Shown piece after piece: positions 52,571 to 64,000 of a DNA stretch of 64,000 bases; the first letter of the stretch is position 1, and the number at the start of each line of letters is the position of its first letter. Position numbers and translations under genes: made by a program. Source of the stretch: Sphaerolaimus hirsutus (taxonomy: Eukaryota; Nematoda; Chromadorea; Monhysterida; Sphaerolaimidae); the NCBI GenBank assembly GCA_964036195.1, contig OZ038455.1, positions 8,139,855-8,203,854 of the forward strand, in the 5' to 3' direction. Below the pieces are notes generated by a model, which saw only the letters and a list, made by a program, of their open reading frames with translations, was not told the origin of the DNA and did no database searches.

Positions 52571-55500
52571 AAGTGTAGTGCCACTCCAGAAAAATGGCGC
52601 CAACGCCATGGAAATGGCGCTATTTTGGAGTCAACAGCAACACTCCATAAAAATGGCGCCAACGCCATGGAAATGGCGCTACTTTGGAGTCAATAGTGCC
52701 ACTCCATAAAAATGGCGCCAACGCCATGGAAATGGCGCTACTTTGGAGTCAATAGTGCCACTCCATAAAAATGGCGCCAACGCCATGGAAATGGCGCTAC
52801 TTTGGAGTCAACAGCAACACTCCATAAAAATGGCGCCAACGCCATGGAAATGGCGCTATTCTGGAGTTGATAGTGCCACTCCATAAAAATGGCGCCAACG
52901 CCATAAAAATGGCGCTACTTTGGAGTCAATAGTGCCACTCCATAAAAATGGCGCCAACACCATGGAAATGGCGCTACTTTGGAGTCAATAGTGCCACTCC
53001 ATAAAAATGGCGCCAACGCCATGGAAATGGCGCTATTTTGGAGTCAACAGCAACACTCCATAAAAATGGCGCCAACACCATGGAAATGGCGCTATTTTGG
53101 AGTCAATAGTGCCACTCCATAAAAATGGTGCCAATGCCATGGAAATGGCGCTACTTTGGAGTCAACAGCAACACTCCATAAAAATGGCGCCAACGCCATG
53201 GAAATGGCGCTATTTTGGAGTTGATAGCGCCACTCCATAAAAATGGCGCTAACGCCATGGAAATGGCGCTACTTTGGAGTCAACAGCAACACTCCATAAA
53301 AATGGCGCCAACGCCATGGAAATGGCGCTATTTTGGAGTTGATAGTGCCACTCCATAAAAATGGCGCCAACGCCATAAAAATGGCGCTACTTTGGAGTCA
53401 ATAGTGCCACTCCATAAAAATGGCGCCAACGCCATGGAAATGGCGCTACTTTGGAGTCAATAGTGCCACTCCATAAAAATGGCGCCAACGCCATGGAAAT
53501 GGCGCTATTTTGGAGTTGATAGCGCCACTCCATAAAAATGGCGCTAACGCCATGGAAATGGCGCTACTTTGGAGTCAACAGCAACACTCCATAAAAATGG
53601 CGCCAACGCCATGGAAATGGCGCTATTTTGGAGTTGATAGTGCCACTCCATAAAAATGGCGCCAACGCCATGGAAATGGCGCTACTTTGGAGTCAATAGT
53701 GCCACTCCATAAAAATGGCGCCAACGCCATGGAAATGGCTCTACTTTGGAGTCAACAGCAACACTCCATAAAAATGGTGCCAATGCCATGGAAATGGCGC
53801 TACTTTGGAGTCAATAGTGCCACTCCATAAAAATGGCGCCAACGCCATGGAAATGGCGCTATTTTGGAGTTGATAGCGCCACTCCATAAAAATGGTGCCA
53901 ATGCCATGGAAATGGCGCTACTTTGGAGTCAACAGCAACACTCCATAAAAATGGCGCCAACGCCATGGAAATGGCGCTACTTTGGAGTCAATAGTGCCAC
54001 TCCATAAAAATGGCGCCAACGCCATGGAAATGGCGCTATTTTGGAGTCAACAGCAACACTCCATAAAAATGGCGCCAACGCCATGGAAATGGCGCTATTT
54101 TGGAGTCAATAGTGCCACTCCATAAAAATGGTGCCAATGCCATGGAAATGGCGCTACTTTGGAGTCAACAGCAACACTCCATAAAAATGGCGCCAACGCC
54201 ATGGAAATGGCACTATTTTGGAGTTGATAGCGCCACTCCATAAAAATGGCGCTAACGCCATGGAAATGGCGCTACTTTGGAGTCAACAGCAACACTCCAT
54301 AAAAATGGCGCCAATGCCATGGAAATGGCGCTACTTTGGAGTCAACAGCAACACTCCATAAAAATGGCGCCAACGCCATGGAAATGGCGCTACTTTGGAG
54401 TCAATAGTGCCACTCCATAAAAATGGCGCCAACGCCATGGAAATGGCGCTACTTTGGAGTCAACAGCAACACTCCATAAAAATGGCGCCAACGCCATGGA
54501 AATGGCGCTACTTTGGAGTCAATAGTGCCACTCCATCAAAATGGCGCCAACGCCATGGAAATGGAGCTACTTTGGAGTCAACAGCAACACTCCATAAAAA
54601 TGGCGCCAATGCCATGGAAATGGCGCTACTTTGGAGTCAATAGTGCCACTCCATAAAAATGGCGCCAACGCCATGGAAATGGCGCTACTTTGGAGTCAAT
54701 AGTTCCACTCCATAAAAATGGCGCCAATGCCATGGAAATGACGCTACTTTGGAGTCAACAGCAACACTCCATAAAAATGGCGCCAACGCCATGGAAATGG
54801 CGCTATTTTGGAGTCAACAGCAACACTCCATAAAAATGGCGCCAACGCCATGGAAATGGCGCTACTTTGGAGTCAATAGTGCCACTCCATAAAAATGGCG
54901 CCAACGCCATGGAAATGGCGCTACTTTGGAGTCAATAGTGCCACTCCATAAAAATGGCGCCAACGCCATGGAAATGGCGCTACTTTGGAGTCAATAGTGC
55001 CACTCCATAAAAATGGCGCCAACGCCATGGAAATGGCGCTACTTTGGAGTCAATAGTGCCACTCCATAAAAATGGCACCAACGCCATGGAAATGGCGCTA
55101 CTTTGGAGTCAACAGCAACACTCCATAAAAATGGCGCCAATGCCATGGAAATGGCGCTACTTTGGAGTCAACAGCAACACTCCATAAAAATGGCGCCAAC
55201 ACCATGGAAATGGCGCTACTTTGGAGTCAATAGTGCCACTCCATAAAAATGGCGCCAACGCCATGGAAATGGCGCTACTTTGGAGTCAATAGTGCCACTC
55301 CATAAAAATGGCGCCAATGCCATGGAAATGGCGCTACTTTGGAGTCAACAGCAACACTCCATAAAAATGGCGCCAACGCCATGGAAATGGCGCTACTTTG
55401 GAGTCAACAGCAACACTCCATAAAAATGGCGCCAACGCCATGGAAATGGCGCTACTTTGGAGTCAATAGCGCCACTCCATAAAAATGGCGCTAACGCCAT

Positions 55501-58500
55501 GGAAATGGCGCTACTTTGGAGTCAACAGCAACACTCCATAAAAATGGCGCCAATGCCATGGAAATGGCGCTACTTTGGAGTCAACAGCAACACTCCATAA
55601 AAATGGCGCCAACGCCATGGAAATGGCGCTACTTTGGAGTCAATAGTGCCACTCCATAAAAATGGCGCCAACGCCATGGAAATGGCGCTACTTTGGAGTC
55701 AACAGCAACACTCCATAAAAATGGCGCCAACGCCATGGAAATGGCGCTACTTTGGAGTCAATAGTGCCACTCCATCAAAATGGCGCCAACGCCATGGAAA
55801 TGGAGCTACTTTGGAGTCAACAGCAACACTCCATAAAAATGGCGCCAATGCCATGGAAATGGCGCTACTTTGGAGTCAATAGTGCCACTCCATAAAAATG
55901 GCGCCAACGCCATGGAAATGGCGCTACTTTGGAGTCAATAGTTCCACTCCATAAAAATGGCGCCAATGCCATGGAAATGACGCTACTTTGGAGTCAACAG
56001 CAACACTCCATAAAAATGGCGCCAACGCCATGGAAATGGCGCTATTTTGGAGTCAACAGCAACACTCCATAAAAATGGCGCCAACGCCATGGAAATGGCG
56101 CTACTTTGGAGTCAATAGTGCCACTCCATAAAAATGGCGCCAACGCCATGGAAATGGCGCTACTTTGGAGTCAATAGTGCCACTCCATAAAAATGGCGCC
56201 AACGCCATGGAAATGGCGCTACTTTGGAGTCAATAGTGCCACTCCATAAAAATGGCGCCAACGCCATGGAAATGGCGCTACTTTGGAGTCAATAGTGCCA
56301 CTCCATAAAAATGGCACCAACGCCATGGAAATGGCGCTACTTTGGAGTCAACAGCAACACTCCATAAAAATGGCGCCAATGCCATGGAAATGGCGCTACT
56401 TTGGAGTCAACAGCAACACTCCATAAAAATGGCGCCAACACCATGGAAATGGCGCTACTTTGGAGTCAATAGTGCCACTCCATAAAAATGGCGCCAACGC
56501 CATGGAAATGGCGCTACTTTGGAGTCAATAGTGCCACTCCATAAAAATGGCGCCAACGCCATGGAAATGGCGCTATTTTGGAGTCAACAGCAACACTCCA
56601 TAAAAATGGCGCCAACGCCATGGAAATGGCGCTACTTTGGAGTCAACAGCAACACTCCATAAAAATGGCGCCAACGCCATGGAAATGGCGCTATTTTGGA
56701 GTCAACAGCAACACTCCATAAAAATGGCGCCAACGCCATGGAAATGGCGCTACTTTGGAGTCAATAATGCCACTCCATAAAAATGGCGCCAATGCCATGG
56801 AAATGGCGCTACTTTGGAGTCAACAGCAACACTCCATAAAAATGGCGCCAACGCCATGGAAATGGCGCTACTTTGGAGTCAATAGTGCCACTCCATAAAA
56901 ATGGCGCCAACGCCATGGAAATGGCGCTACTTTGGAGTCAATAGTGCCACTCCATAAAAATGGCGCCAACGCCATGGAAATGGCGCTATTTTGGAGTCAA
57001 CAGCAACACTCCATAAAAATGGCGCCAACGCCATGGAAATGGCGCTACTTTGGAGTCAATAGTGCCACTCCATAAAAATGGCACCAACGCCATGGAAATG
57101 GCGCTACTTTGGAGTCAACAGCAACACTCCATAAAAATGGCGCCAATGCCATGGAAATGGCGCTACTTTGGAGTCAACAGCAACACTCCATAAAAATGGC
57201 GCCAACGCCATGGAAATGGCGCTACTTTGGAGTCAATAGTGCCACTCCATAAAAATGGCGCCAACGCCATGGAAATGGCGCTACTTTGGAGTCAATAGTG
57301 CCACTCCATAAAAATGGCGCCAACGCCATGGAAATGGCGCTATTTTGGAGTCAACAGCAACACTCCATAAAAATGGCGCCAACGCCATGGAAATGGCGCT
57401 ACGTTGGAATCAATAGTGCCACTCCATAAAAATGGCGCCAACGCCATGGAAATGGCGCTACTTTGGAGTCAATAGTGCCACTCCATAAAAATGGCACCAA
57501 CGCCATGGAAATGGCGCTACTTTGGAGTCAACAGCAACACTCCATAAAAATGGCGCCAATGCCATGGAAATGGCGCTACTTTGGAGTCAACAGCAACACT
57601 CCATAAAAATGGCGCCAACACCATGGAAATGGCGCTACTTTGGAGTCAATAGTGCCACTCCATAAAAATGGCGCCAACGCCATGGAAATGGCGCTACTTT
57701 GGAGTCAATAGTGCCACTCCATAAAAATGGCGCCAACGCCATGGAAATGGCGCTATTTTGGAGTCAACAGCAACACTCCATAAAAATGGCGCCAACGCCA
57801 TGGAAATGGCGCTACTTTGGAGTCAACAGCAACACTCCATAAAAATGGCGCCAACGCCATGGAAATGGCGCTATTTTGGAGTCAACAGCAACACTCCATA
57901 AAAATGGCGCCAACGCCATGGAAATGGCGCTACTTTGGAGTCAACAGCAACACTCCATAAAAATGGCGCCAACGCCATGGAAATGGCGCTATTTTGGAGT
58001 CAACAGCAACACTCCATAAAAATGGCGCCAACGCCATGGAAATGGCGCTACTTTGGAGTCAATAATGCCACTCCATAAAAATGGTGCCAACGCCATGGAA
58101 ATGGCGCTACTTTGGAGTCAACAGCAACACTCCATAAAAATGGCGCCAACGCCATGGAAATGGCGCTACTTTGGAGTCAATAGTGCCACTCCATAAAAAT
58201 GGCGCCAACGCCATGGAAATGGCGCTACTTTGGAGTCAATAGTGCCACTCCATAAAAATGGCGCCAACGCCATGGAAATGGCGCTATTTTGGAGTCAACA
58301 GCAACACTCCATAAAAATGGCGCCAACGCCATGGAAATGGCGCTACTTTGGAGTCAACAGCAACACTCCATAAAAATGGTGCCAACGCCATGGAAATGGC
58401 GCTATTTTGGAGTCAACAGCAACACTCCATAAAAATGGCGCCAACGCCATGGAAATGGCGCTACTTTGGAGTCAATAGTGCCACTCCATAAAAATGGCGC

Positions 58501-61500
58501 CAACGCCATGGAAATGGCGCTACTTTGGAGTCAATAGTGCCACTCCATAAAAATGGCGCCAACGCCATGGAAATGGCGCTACTTTGGAGTCAACAGCAAC
58601 ACTCCATAAAAATGGCGCCAATGCCATGGAAATGGCGCTACTTTGGAGTCAATAGTGCCACTCCATAAAAATGGCGCCAATGCCATGGAAATGGTGCTAC
58701 TTTGGAGTCAATAGTGCCACTCCATAAAAATGGCGCCAACGCCATGGAAATGGCGCTACTTTGGAGTCAACAGCAACACTCCATAAAAATGGCGCCAATG
58801 CCATGGAAATGGCGCTACTTTGGAGTCAATAGTGCCACTCTATAAAAATGGCGCCAACGCCATGGAAATGGCGCTACTTTGGAGTCAACAGCAACACTCC
58901 ATAAAAATGGCGCCAATGCCATGGAAATGGCGCTACTTTGGAGTCAATAGTGCCACTCCATAAAAATGGCGCCAATGCCATGGAAATGGTGCTACTTTGG
59001 AGTCAATAGTGCCACTCCATAAAAATGGCGCCAACGCCATGGAAATGGCGCTACTTTGGAGTCAACAGCAACACTCCATAAAAATGGCGCCAATGCCATG
59101 GAAATGGCGCTACTTTGGAGTCAATAGTGCCACTCCATAAAAATGGCGCCAACGCCATGGAAATGGCGCTACTTTGGAGTCAACAGCAACACTCCATAAA
59201 AATGGCGCCAATGCCATGGAAATGGCGCTACTTTGGAGTCAACAGCAACACTCCATAAAAATGGCGCCAACGCCATGGAAATGGCGCTACTTTGGAGTCA
59301 ATAGTGCCACTCCATAAAAATGGCGCCAACGCCATGGAAATGGCGCTACTTTGGAGTCAATAGTGCCACTCCATAAAAATGGCGCCAACGCCATGGAAAT
59401 GGCGCTATTTTGGCGTCAACAGCAACACTCCATAAAAATGGCGCCAATGCCATGGAAATGGCGCTACTTTGGAGTCAATAGTGCCACTCCATAAAAATGG
59501 CGCCAACGCCATGGAAATGGCGCTACTTTGGAGTCAATAGTGCCACTCCATAAAAATGGCGCCAACGCCATGGAAATGGCGCTACTTTGGAGTCAATAGT
59601 GCCACTCCATAAAAATGGCGCCAACGCCATGGAAATGGCGCTACTTTGGAGTCAATAGTGCCACTCCATAAAAATGGCGCCAACGCCATGGAAATGGCGC
59701 TACTTTGGAGTCAACAGCAACACTCCATAAAAATGGCGCCAATGCCATGGAAATGGCGCTACTTTGGAGTCAATAGTGCCACTCCATAAAAATGGCGCCA
59801 ATGCCATGGAAATGGCGCTACTTTGGAGTCAATAGTGCCACTCCATAAAAATGGCGCCAACGCCATGGAAATGGCGCTACTTTGGAGTCAACAGCAACAC
59901 TCCATAAAAATGGCGCCAATGCCATGGAAATGGCGCTACTTTGGAGTCAATAGTGCCACTCCATAAAAATGGCGCCAATGCCATGGAAATGGCGCTACTT
60001 TGGAGTCAATAGTGCCACTCCATAAAAATGGCGCCAACGCCATGGAAATGGCGCTACTTTGGAGTCAACAGCAACACTCCATAAAAATGGCGCCAATGCC
60101 ATGGAAATGGCGCTACTTTGGAGTCAATAGTGCCACTCTATAAAAATGGCGCCAACGCCATGGAAATGGCGCTACTTTGGAGTCAATAGTGCCACTCCAT
60201 AAAAATGGCGCCAACGCCATGGAAATGGCGCTACTTTGGAGTCAACAGCAACACTCCATAAAAATGGCGCCAACGCCATGGAAATGGCGCTACTTTGGAG
60301 TCAATAGTGCCACTCCATAAAAATGGCGCCAACGCCATGGAAATGGCGCTACTTTGGAGTCAATAGTGCCACTCCATAAAAATGGCGCCAACGCCATGGA
60401 AATGGCGCTACTTTGGAGTCAACAGCAACACTCCATAAAAATGGCACCAATGCCATGGAAATGGCGCTACTTTGGAGTCAATAGTGCCACTCCATAAAAA
60501 TGGCGCCAACACCATGGAAATGGCGCTACTTTGGAGTCAATAGTGCCACTCCATAAAAATGGCGCCAACGCCATGGAAATGGCGCTACTTTGGAGTCAAC
60601 AGCAACACTCCATAAAAATGGCGCCAATGCCATGGAAATGGCGCTACTTTGGAGTCAATAGTGCCACTCTATAAAAATGGCGCCAACGCCATGGAAATGG
60701 CGCTACTTTGGAGTCAATAGTGCCACTCCATAAAAATGGCGCCAACGCCATGGAAATGGCGCTACTTTGGAGTCAACAGCAACACTCCATAAAAATGGCG
60801 CCAATGCCATGGAAATGGCGCTACTTTGGAGTCAACAGCAACACTCCATAAAAATGGCGCCAACGCCATGGAAATGGCGCTACTTTGGAGTCAATAGTGC
60901 CACTCCATAAAAATGGCGCCAACGCCATGGAAATGGCGCTACTTTGGAGTCAATAGTGCCACTCCATAAAAATGGCGCCAACGCCATGGAAATGGCGCTA
61001 TTTTGGCGTCAACAGCAACACTCCATAAAAATGGCGCCAACGCCATGGAAATGGCGCTACTTTGGAGTCAACAGCAACACTCCATAAAAATGGCGCCAAC
61101 GCCATGGAAATGGCGCTACTTTGGAGTCAATAGTGCCACTCCATAAAAATGGCGCCAACGCCATGGAAATGGCGCTACTTTGGAGTCAATAGTGCCACTC
61201 CATAAAAATGGCGCCAACGCCATGGAAATGGCGCTACTTTGGAGTCAACAGCAACACTCCATAAAAATGGCGCCAATGCCATGGAAATGGCGCTACTTTG
61301 GAGTCAATAGTGCCACTCCATAAAAATGGCGCCAACGCCATGGAAATGGCGCTACTTTGGAGTCAATAGTGCCACTCCATAAAAATGGCACCAACGCCAT
61401 GGAAATGGCGCTACTTTGGAGTCAATAGTGCCACTCCATAAAAATGGCACCAACGCCATGGAAATGGCGCTACTTTGGAGTCAATAGTGCCACTCCATAA

Positions 61501-61535
61501 AAATGGCGCCAACGCCATGGAAATGGCACTACTTT
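52571..61535. repeat. 59-bp satellite array, right, inverted (about 152 units)
   Basis: The same monomer as the left array on the opposite strand: ACTCCATAAAAATGGCGCC, AACGCCATGGAAATGGCGCT, ACTTTGGAGTCAATAGTGCC. Two main tail types alternate, CAATAGTGCC and CAACAGCAAC. Identical stretches at 54395 and 55634 show a 1239-base (21-unit) higher-order repeat. Confidence 0.95.
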
Positions 61536-62034
61536 TACAAACAATGTTCAGTAAACAAAAGTGGACTTGTCGACTTCTTGCGTTAATGAAATGGACTTGT
61601 CGACTTTTAGCTCTAATCAGGCATGGACTTGTCGACTTCTTGCCCAAAAAAATTTTATGGGCAGGGGAGTGGACTTGTCGACTTCTTGCACTTGCAAACA
61701 TTTTTGTTCCCAGCTTGAAAAAATTTGCCTTATGGGCTATTTTTGTACTTGTCGACTTTTAGAAATCACTGCCCATAGCGGACTTAACACATTTCTTGCT
61801 TTTTTTGTCCCAACAAAAAAGGCTGCACAAGGTGGACTTGTCGACTTTTTGCCCAAAAACTAGGCGTACTTGTCGACTTCTTGCCCAAATTTTCTCCATT
61901 TTCCCCCAAAATGGTCAAATTTGGCATGGTTGTATAGGGGAATGTGAGGTAGGAAAATTTATGGAAAATTTTGAAAAATGAGAGGGACCATCCCCAGATC
62001 ATTTTCACGGGGTTAACTCAAATTTTCCAAATTT
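61536..62034. repeat. GGACTTGTCGACTT subterminal repeats, right cluster
   Basis: Copies near 61562, 61593, 61625 and 61673, with variants GTACTTGTCGAC near 61746 and 61866 and GGACTTGTCGAC near 61833, most followed by CTTGC, TTTGC or TTTAG. They are separated by unrelated AT-rich text. Confidence 0.75.
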
Positions 62035-62071
62035 GGACTTGTCGACTTTTAGAATTCGACGCCTCAATTAC
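62035..62071. repeat. Terminal inverted repeat, right copy
   Basis: Complement of 46762-46798 with one mismatch (TCGACG here against the complement of CGTCTA). Confidence 0.8.
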
Positions 62072-62398
62072 AGATCAGGGTCTCATAGACCTTACAAAAT
62101 TCCATGTAGAATGTCATATTTATTTTATGCCAAGTTTCAAAAGTAATGTAAAATGCCCTTTTAATCTCCGTCAACTGTAGTTGACGACCACCTCATTGTA
62201 GAAAGATCAAATGCGATCTAAGCTGATTTGGGAGTTTCCGAAATTTCGTATGAAAACAAGTGTGCGCAGTCACATTGTAACACAGTCAATGCAAATATTA
62301 TGACAACCAGAAAAATGCCGCTATGGCATCCCAACCGTGCATCGAAGCCGCTTAGACGACAGTTCAGCGAGCCTCACACCCAGCGAAAAATACACAGT
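62072..62398. other. Intergenic, nothing recognised
   Basis: About 330 bases without a supported feature. Confidence 0.4.
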
Positions 62399-62524
62399 TA
62401 GTGATGGAAAAAGCGCCAGAACTCAGGCTCCAAGCGCTTTTCCGAACCCCACCGCCAAGGGACAATGGCGCAAAAATGGCGCCGCAAGAAGCGCCATGAA
62501 CATACATGGCTTTTCCATTAACTA
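62399..62524. mobile_element. Decayed hAT-like element of the C family
   Basis: Starts TAGTGATGGAAAAAGCGCCA, closely matching the end of element C at 8402, and ends GGCTTTTCCATTAACTA, a decayed form of the other end. The interior has GGCGCC/GCGCCAT words. No target duplication is visible. Confidence 0.6.
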
Positions 62525-62579
62525 CTACGCACAATTAAGACACGAAAACAACCGCCCAAAGAAATCTCAGCACACTTAC

Positions 62580-62722
62580 CAACACGGTGGCAGCTGGCAA
62601 GTTAGCAGCAGTAGCGGCAGTAACAGCGCTGGGAAGAATTCTGCCGGCCGCGTTGTTGAGCACACCGAGCATGGAGCCGAGGGCGGGCTGCGACCACACG
62701 ATCGATTTGGGTGTTGCAGTCA
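62580..62722 (-). CDS. Possible internal exon of an unknown gene
   Basis: A minus-strand open segment of higher GC than its surroundings. It reads KVTATPKSIVWSQPALGSM and later SAVTAATAANLPAATVL. It ends at a perfect donor, GTTG then GTAAGT at 62579. The acceptor (CCCAAAG at 62723) is weak. I recognise no family. Ala/Thr-rich text of this kind occurs in some transcription regulators, but that is not evidence of function. It may be chance. Confidence 0.3.
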
Positions 62723-62753
62723 CTTTGGGAACACACACGAGTTGACATCGCAA

Positions 62754-64000
62754 ACAAATGTCAACTGAATGTCAACTAAATAACACAATTTTTTTAAAGC
62801 TTCACATTTAGCAGAAACGATGGAAATTAAGTGTCACGATATAAATTTAACAATAAAAATATGCTCTATCACATAGGAAAGTTGAAATCACATAATCAAC
62901 CAAAATTTAGTTGACACTAATTTTGATGTCAACAGGTGTGTGCGGTCCCTTAGTTAGTGAAAAGGTACACAGGAATCACGGCAAATATTAGCGCAACACT
63001 CGGCAGTAAATCTTGATTATAACAAAAGGCCGACATCAAAATCAAACGAGACGGTAACAAAGAATGCTACCGTATTTCGATGAATGGAACCACATTCAAA
63101 CTAGTGCACAAAATCCACCCATAGTGGGAGCAATGTGAACAGTATTTATAAAGCTTTGAGGAAAGATCTCATACTTACAGTAAGAACCTTATAACAGTTT
63201 CAATAAACCGACATAAATACATGTCAGTCCATACTTTAGCACCCAGAAACAACGTAGCAAAACTGTCACAGGTGAACTGCGAACAATGTTTTAGAAACAT
63301 CACATGCGGATAAGTTGGTCACGGGTGTCAAACGAAATGATTGGAAAAAGTCCCTTACACGACTACGCAACATTGCAGCTAAAATGTGAAGATAAGTTTT
63401 TCCAGAAAAGTATTTACTTGGCCCGTTCGCAAAATACCGTGACAATGAATTTTCTAGAAAAAAACTGTATAAAATTTGCACACTTTCATCAAAACTTCAT
63501 ATATCTCTACACATCGAGAAATTTCAGAGGATCATTAACATGTTTAACACTAAAAGCACGCTTCAATGTACCTTCGCTGACATTCACACAAGAAAATTAG
63601 CTGAAATTTTGTACCAATGCACCAGTCGTTTGCGAACACACCAAGTACAAATGACAAAATTGAGAGGCTTAATGGAAAGTCCCCAAAGGTGCCATCTGAA
63701 CTGGAATAATGGATCTGAAATAAATAAAGCGTAAAAATACCGGGGGGCACCCCGGGAAGTCACAACAAACCATTTCGAATTGCGGGAAGACACAACAAAA
63801 TTCGAGTGCGATGAAATCACTTCCAGGCACAGATTTTTATTACTTTTTGCAATATCGATCTGGAAGAAAGTTACAAATAACCACCGAAAACTGTTAACTG
63901 CGATTGTTATTTACACACGAGAAGGGAAAAGTTACTCTTTATCACAGCCGCTTGCGAACTTCAAACGTGGAAACGTGTACCTATTTACCTATGTAAACTG
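62754..64000. other. Intergenic or intronic, nothing recognised
   Basis: About 1.25 kb, AT-rich. Short open frames on both strands lack domain-like features. ACCGTATTTCGATGAA at about 63070 resembles a decayed MITE end. Confidence 0.4.

Larger units (their letters stand above)
46762..62071. mobile_element. 15.3-kb block with 37-bp terminal inverted repeats enclosing two inverted satellite arrays
   Basis: The left end (46762-46798) starts GTAATTGAGGCGTC and runs TAATTCTAAAAGTCGAC to AAGTCC. The right end (62035-62071) is its complement with one mismatch in 37. Inside each end are repeated GGACTTGTCGACTT words, then 59-bp satellite arrays in opposite orientation, then T-rich (left) and A-rich (right) tracts, then a centre with the gap. 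No transposase is visible and no target duplication is found, so a giant non-autonomous transposon is a hypothesis. A local inverted duplication of satellite DNA is the alternative. Confidence 0.55.

Noticed and set aside
1..64000. tRNA or rRNA genes
   Set aside because: No cloverleaf with A and B boxes and no rRNA core words were seen on reading; a tRNAscan run would be decisive.

Overview
The window is nuclear DNA of a eukaryote, most likely an invertebrate animal. It carries two intron-rich housekeeping genes with GT-AG introns, hAT-type and TA-target DNA transposons, a giant LTR retrotransposon, satellite arrays and one 200-base assembly gap. I cannot name the species.

Layout. (1) 125-2806, minus: six exons encoding the N-terminal GARS (purD) part of GART, running off the left edge. 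(2) 3298-9509: DNA-transposon debris, including a readable nest in which each insertion keeps its own 8-bp target duplication (element A contains B, which contains a second A copy and a TA-flanked MITE). (3) 9510-10025: hAT-like element D. (4) 10026-39637, minus: a 29.6-kb Ty3/gypsy-type retrotransposon inserted 4 bp from the end of D. It has 3.3-kb LTRs with one mismatch noticed, an uninterrupted 3733-codon gag-pol ORF that begins inside the 5' LTR, and a separate 2270-codon ORF in the usual env position that ends in a NADAR domain. (5) 40735-46122, minus: a complete 11-exon serine hydroxymethyltransferase gene (496 aa). (6) 46762-62071: a 15.3-kb block bounded by a 37-bp inverted repeat. It holds two head-to-head arrays of a 59-bp satellite (about 60 and about 152 units) around an AT-rich centre with the gap. 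(7) 62072-64000: transposon remnants and one possible exon.

Main discovery candidate: the retrotransposon carries 25 copies (21 distinct) of one small hairpin, all in the same orientation. Each has a near-constant 8-nt loop (GACGTAGG on the plus strand, CCTACGTC in the transcript), a 5-bp stem whose two sides change together between copies, a one-sided TAAAG bulge, and outer arms that differ from copy to copy yet pair with each other. Copies lie in the LTR, cluster upstream of the 3' LTR, and occur inside the gag-pol reading frame. This looks like a dispersed RNA structure with covariation visible inside a single element. It matches no ribozyme or export element I recognise. A packaging, export or assembly signal for a very long genomic RNA is a reasonable but untested idea.

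How the parts relate: GART and SHMT are same-strand neighbours in purine and folate one-carbon metabolism, now separated by the retrotransposon. The element's intact catalytic residues, near-identical LTRs and clean target duplication suggest a recent, possibly still mobile copy. Its NADAR domain suggests it may interfere with ADP-ribose or NAD chemistry in the host.
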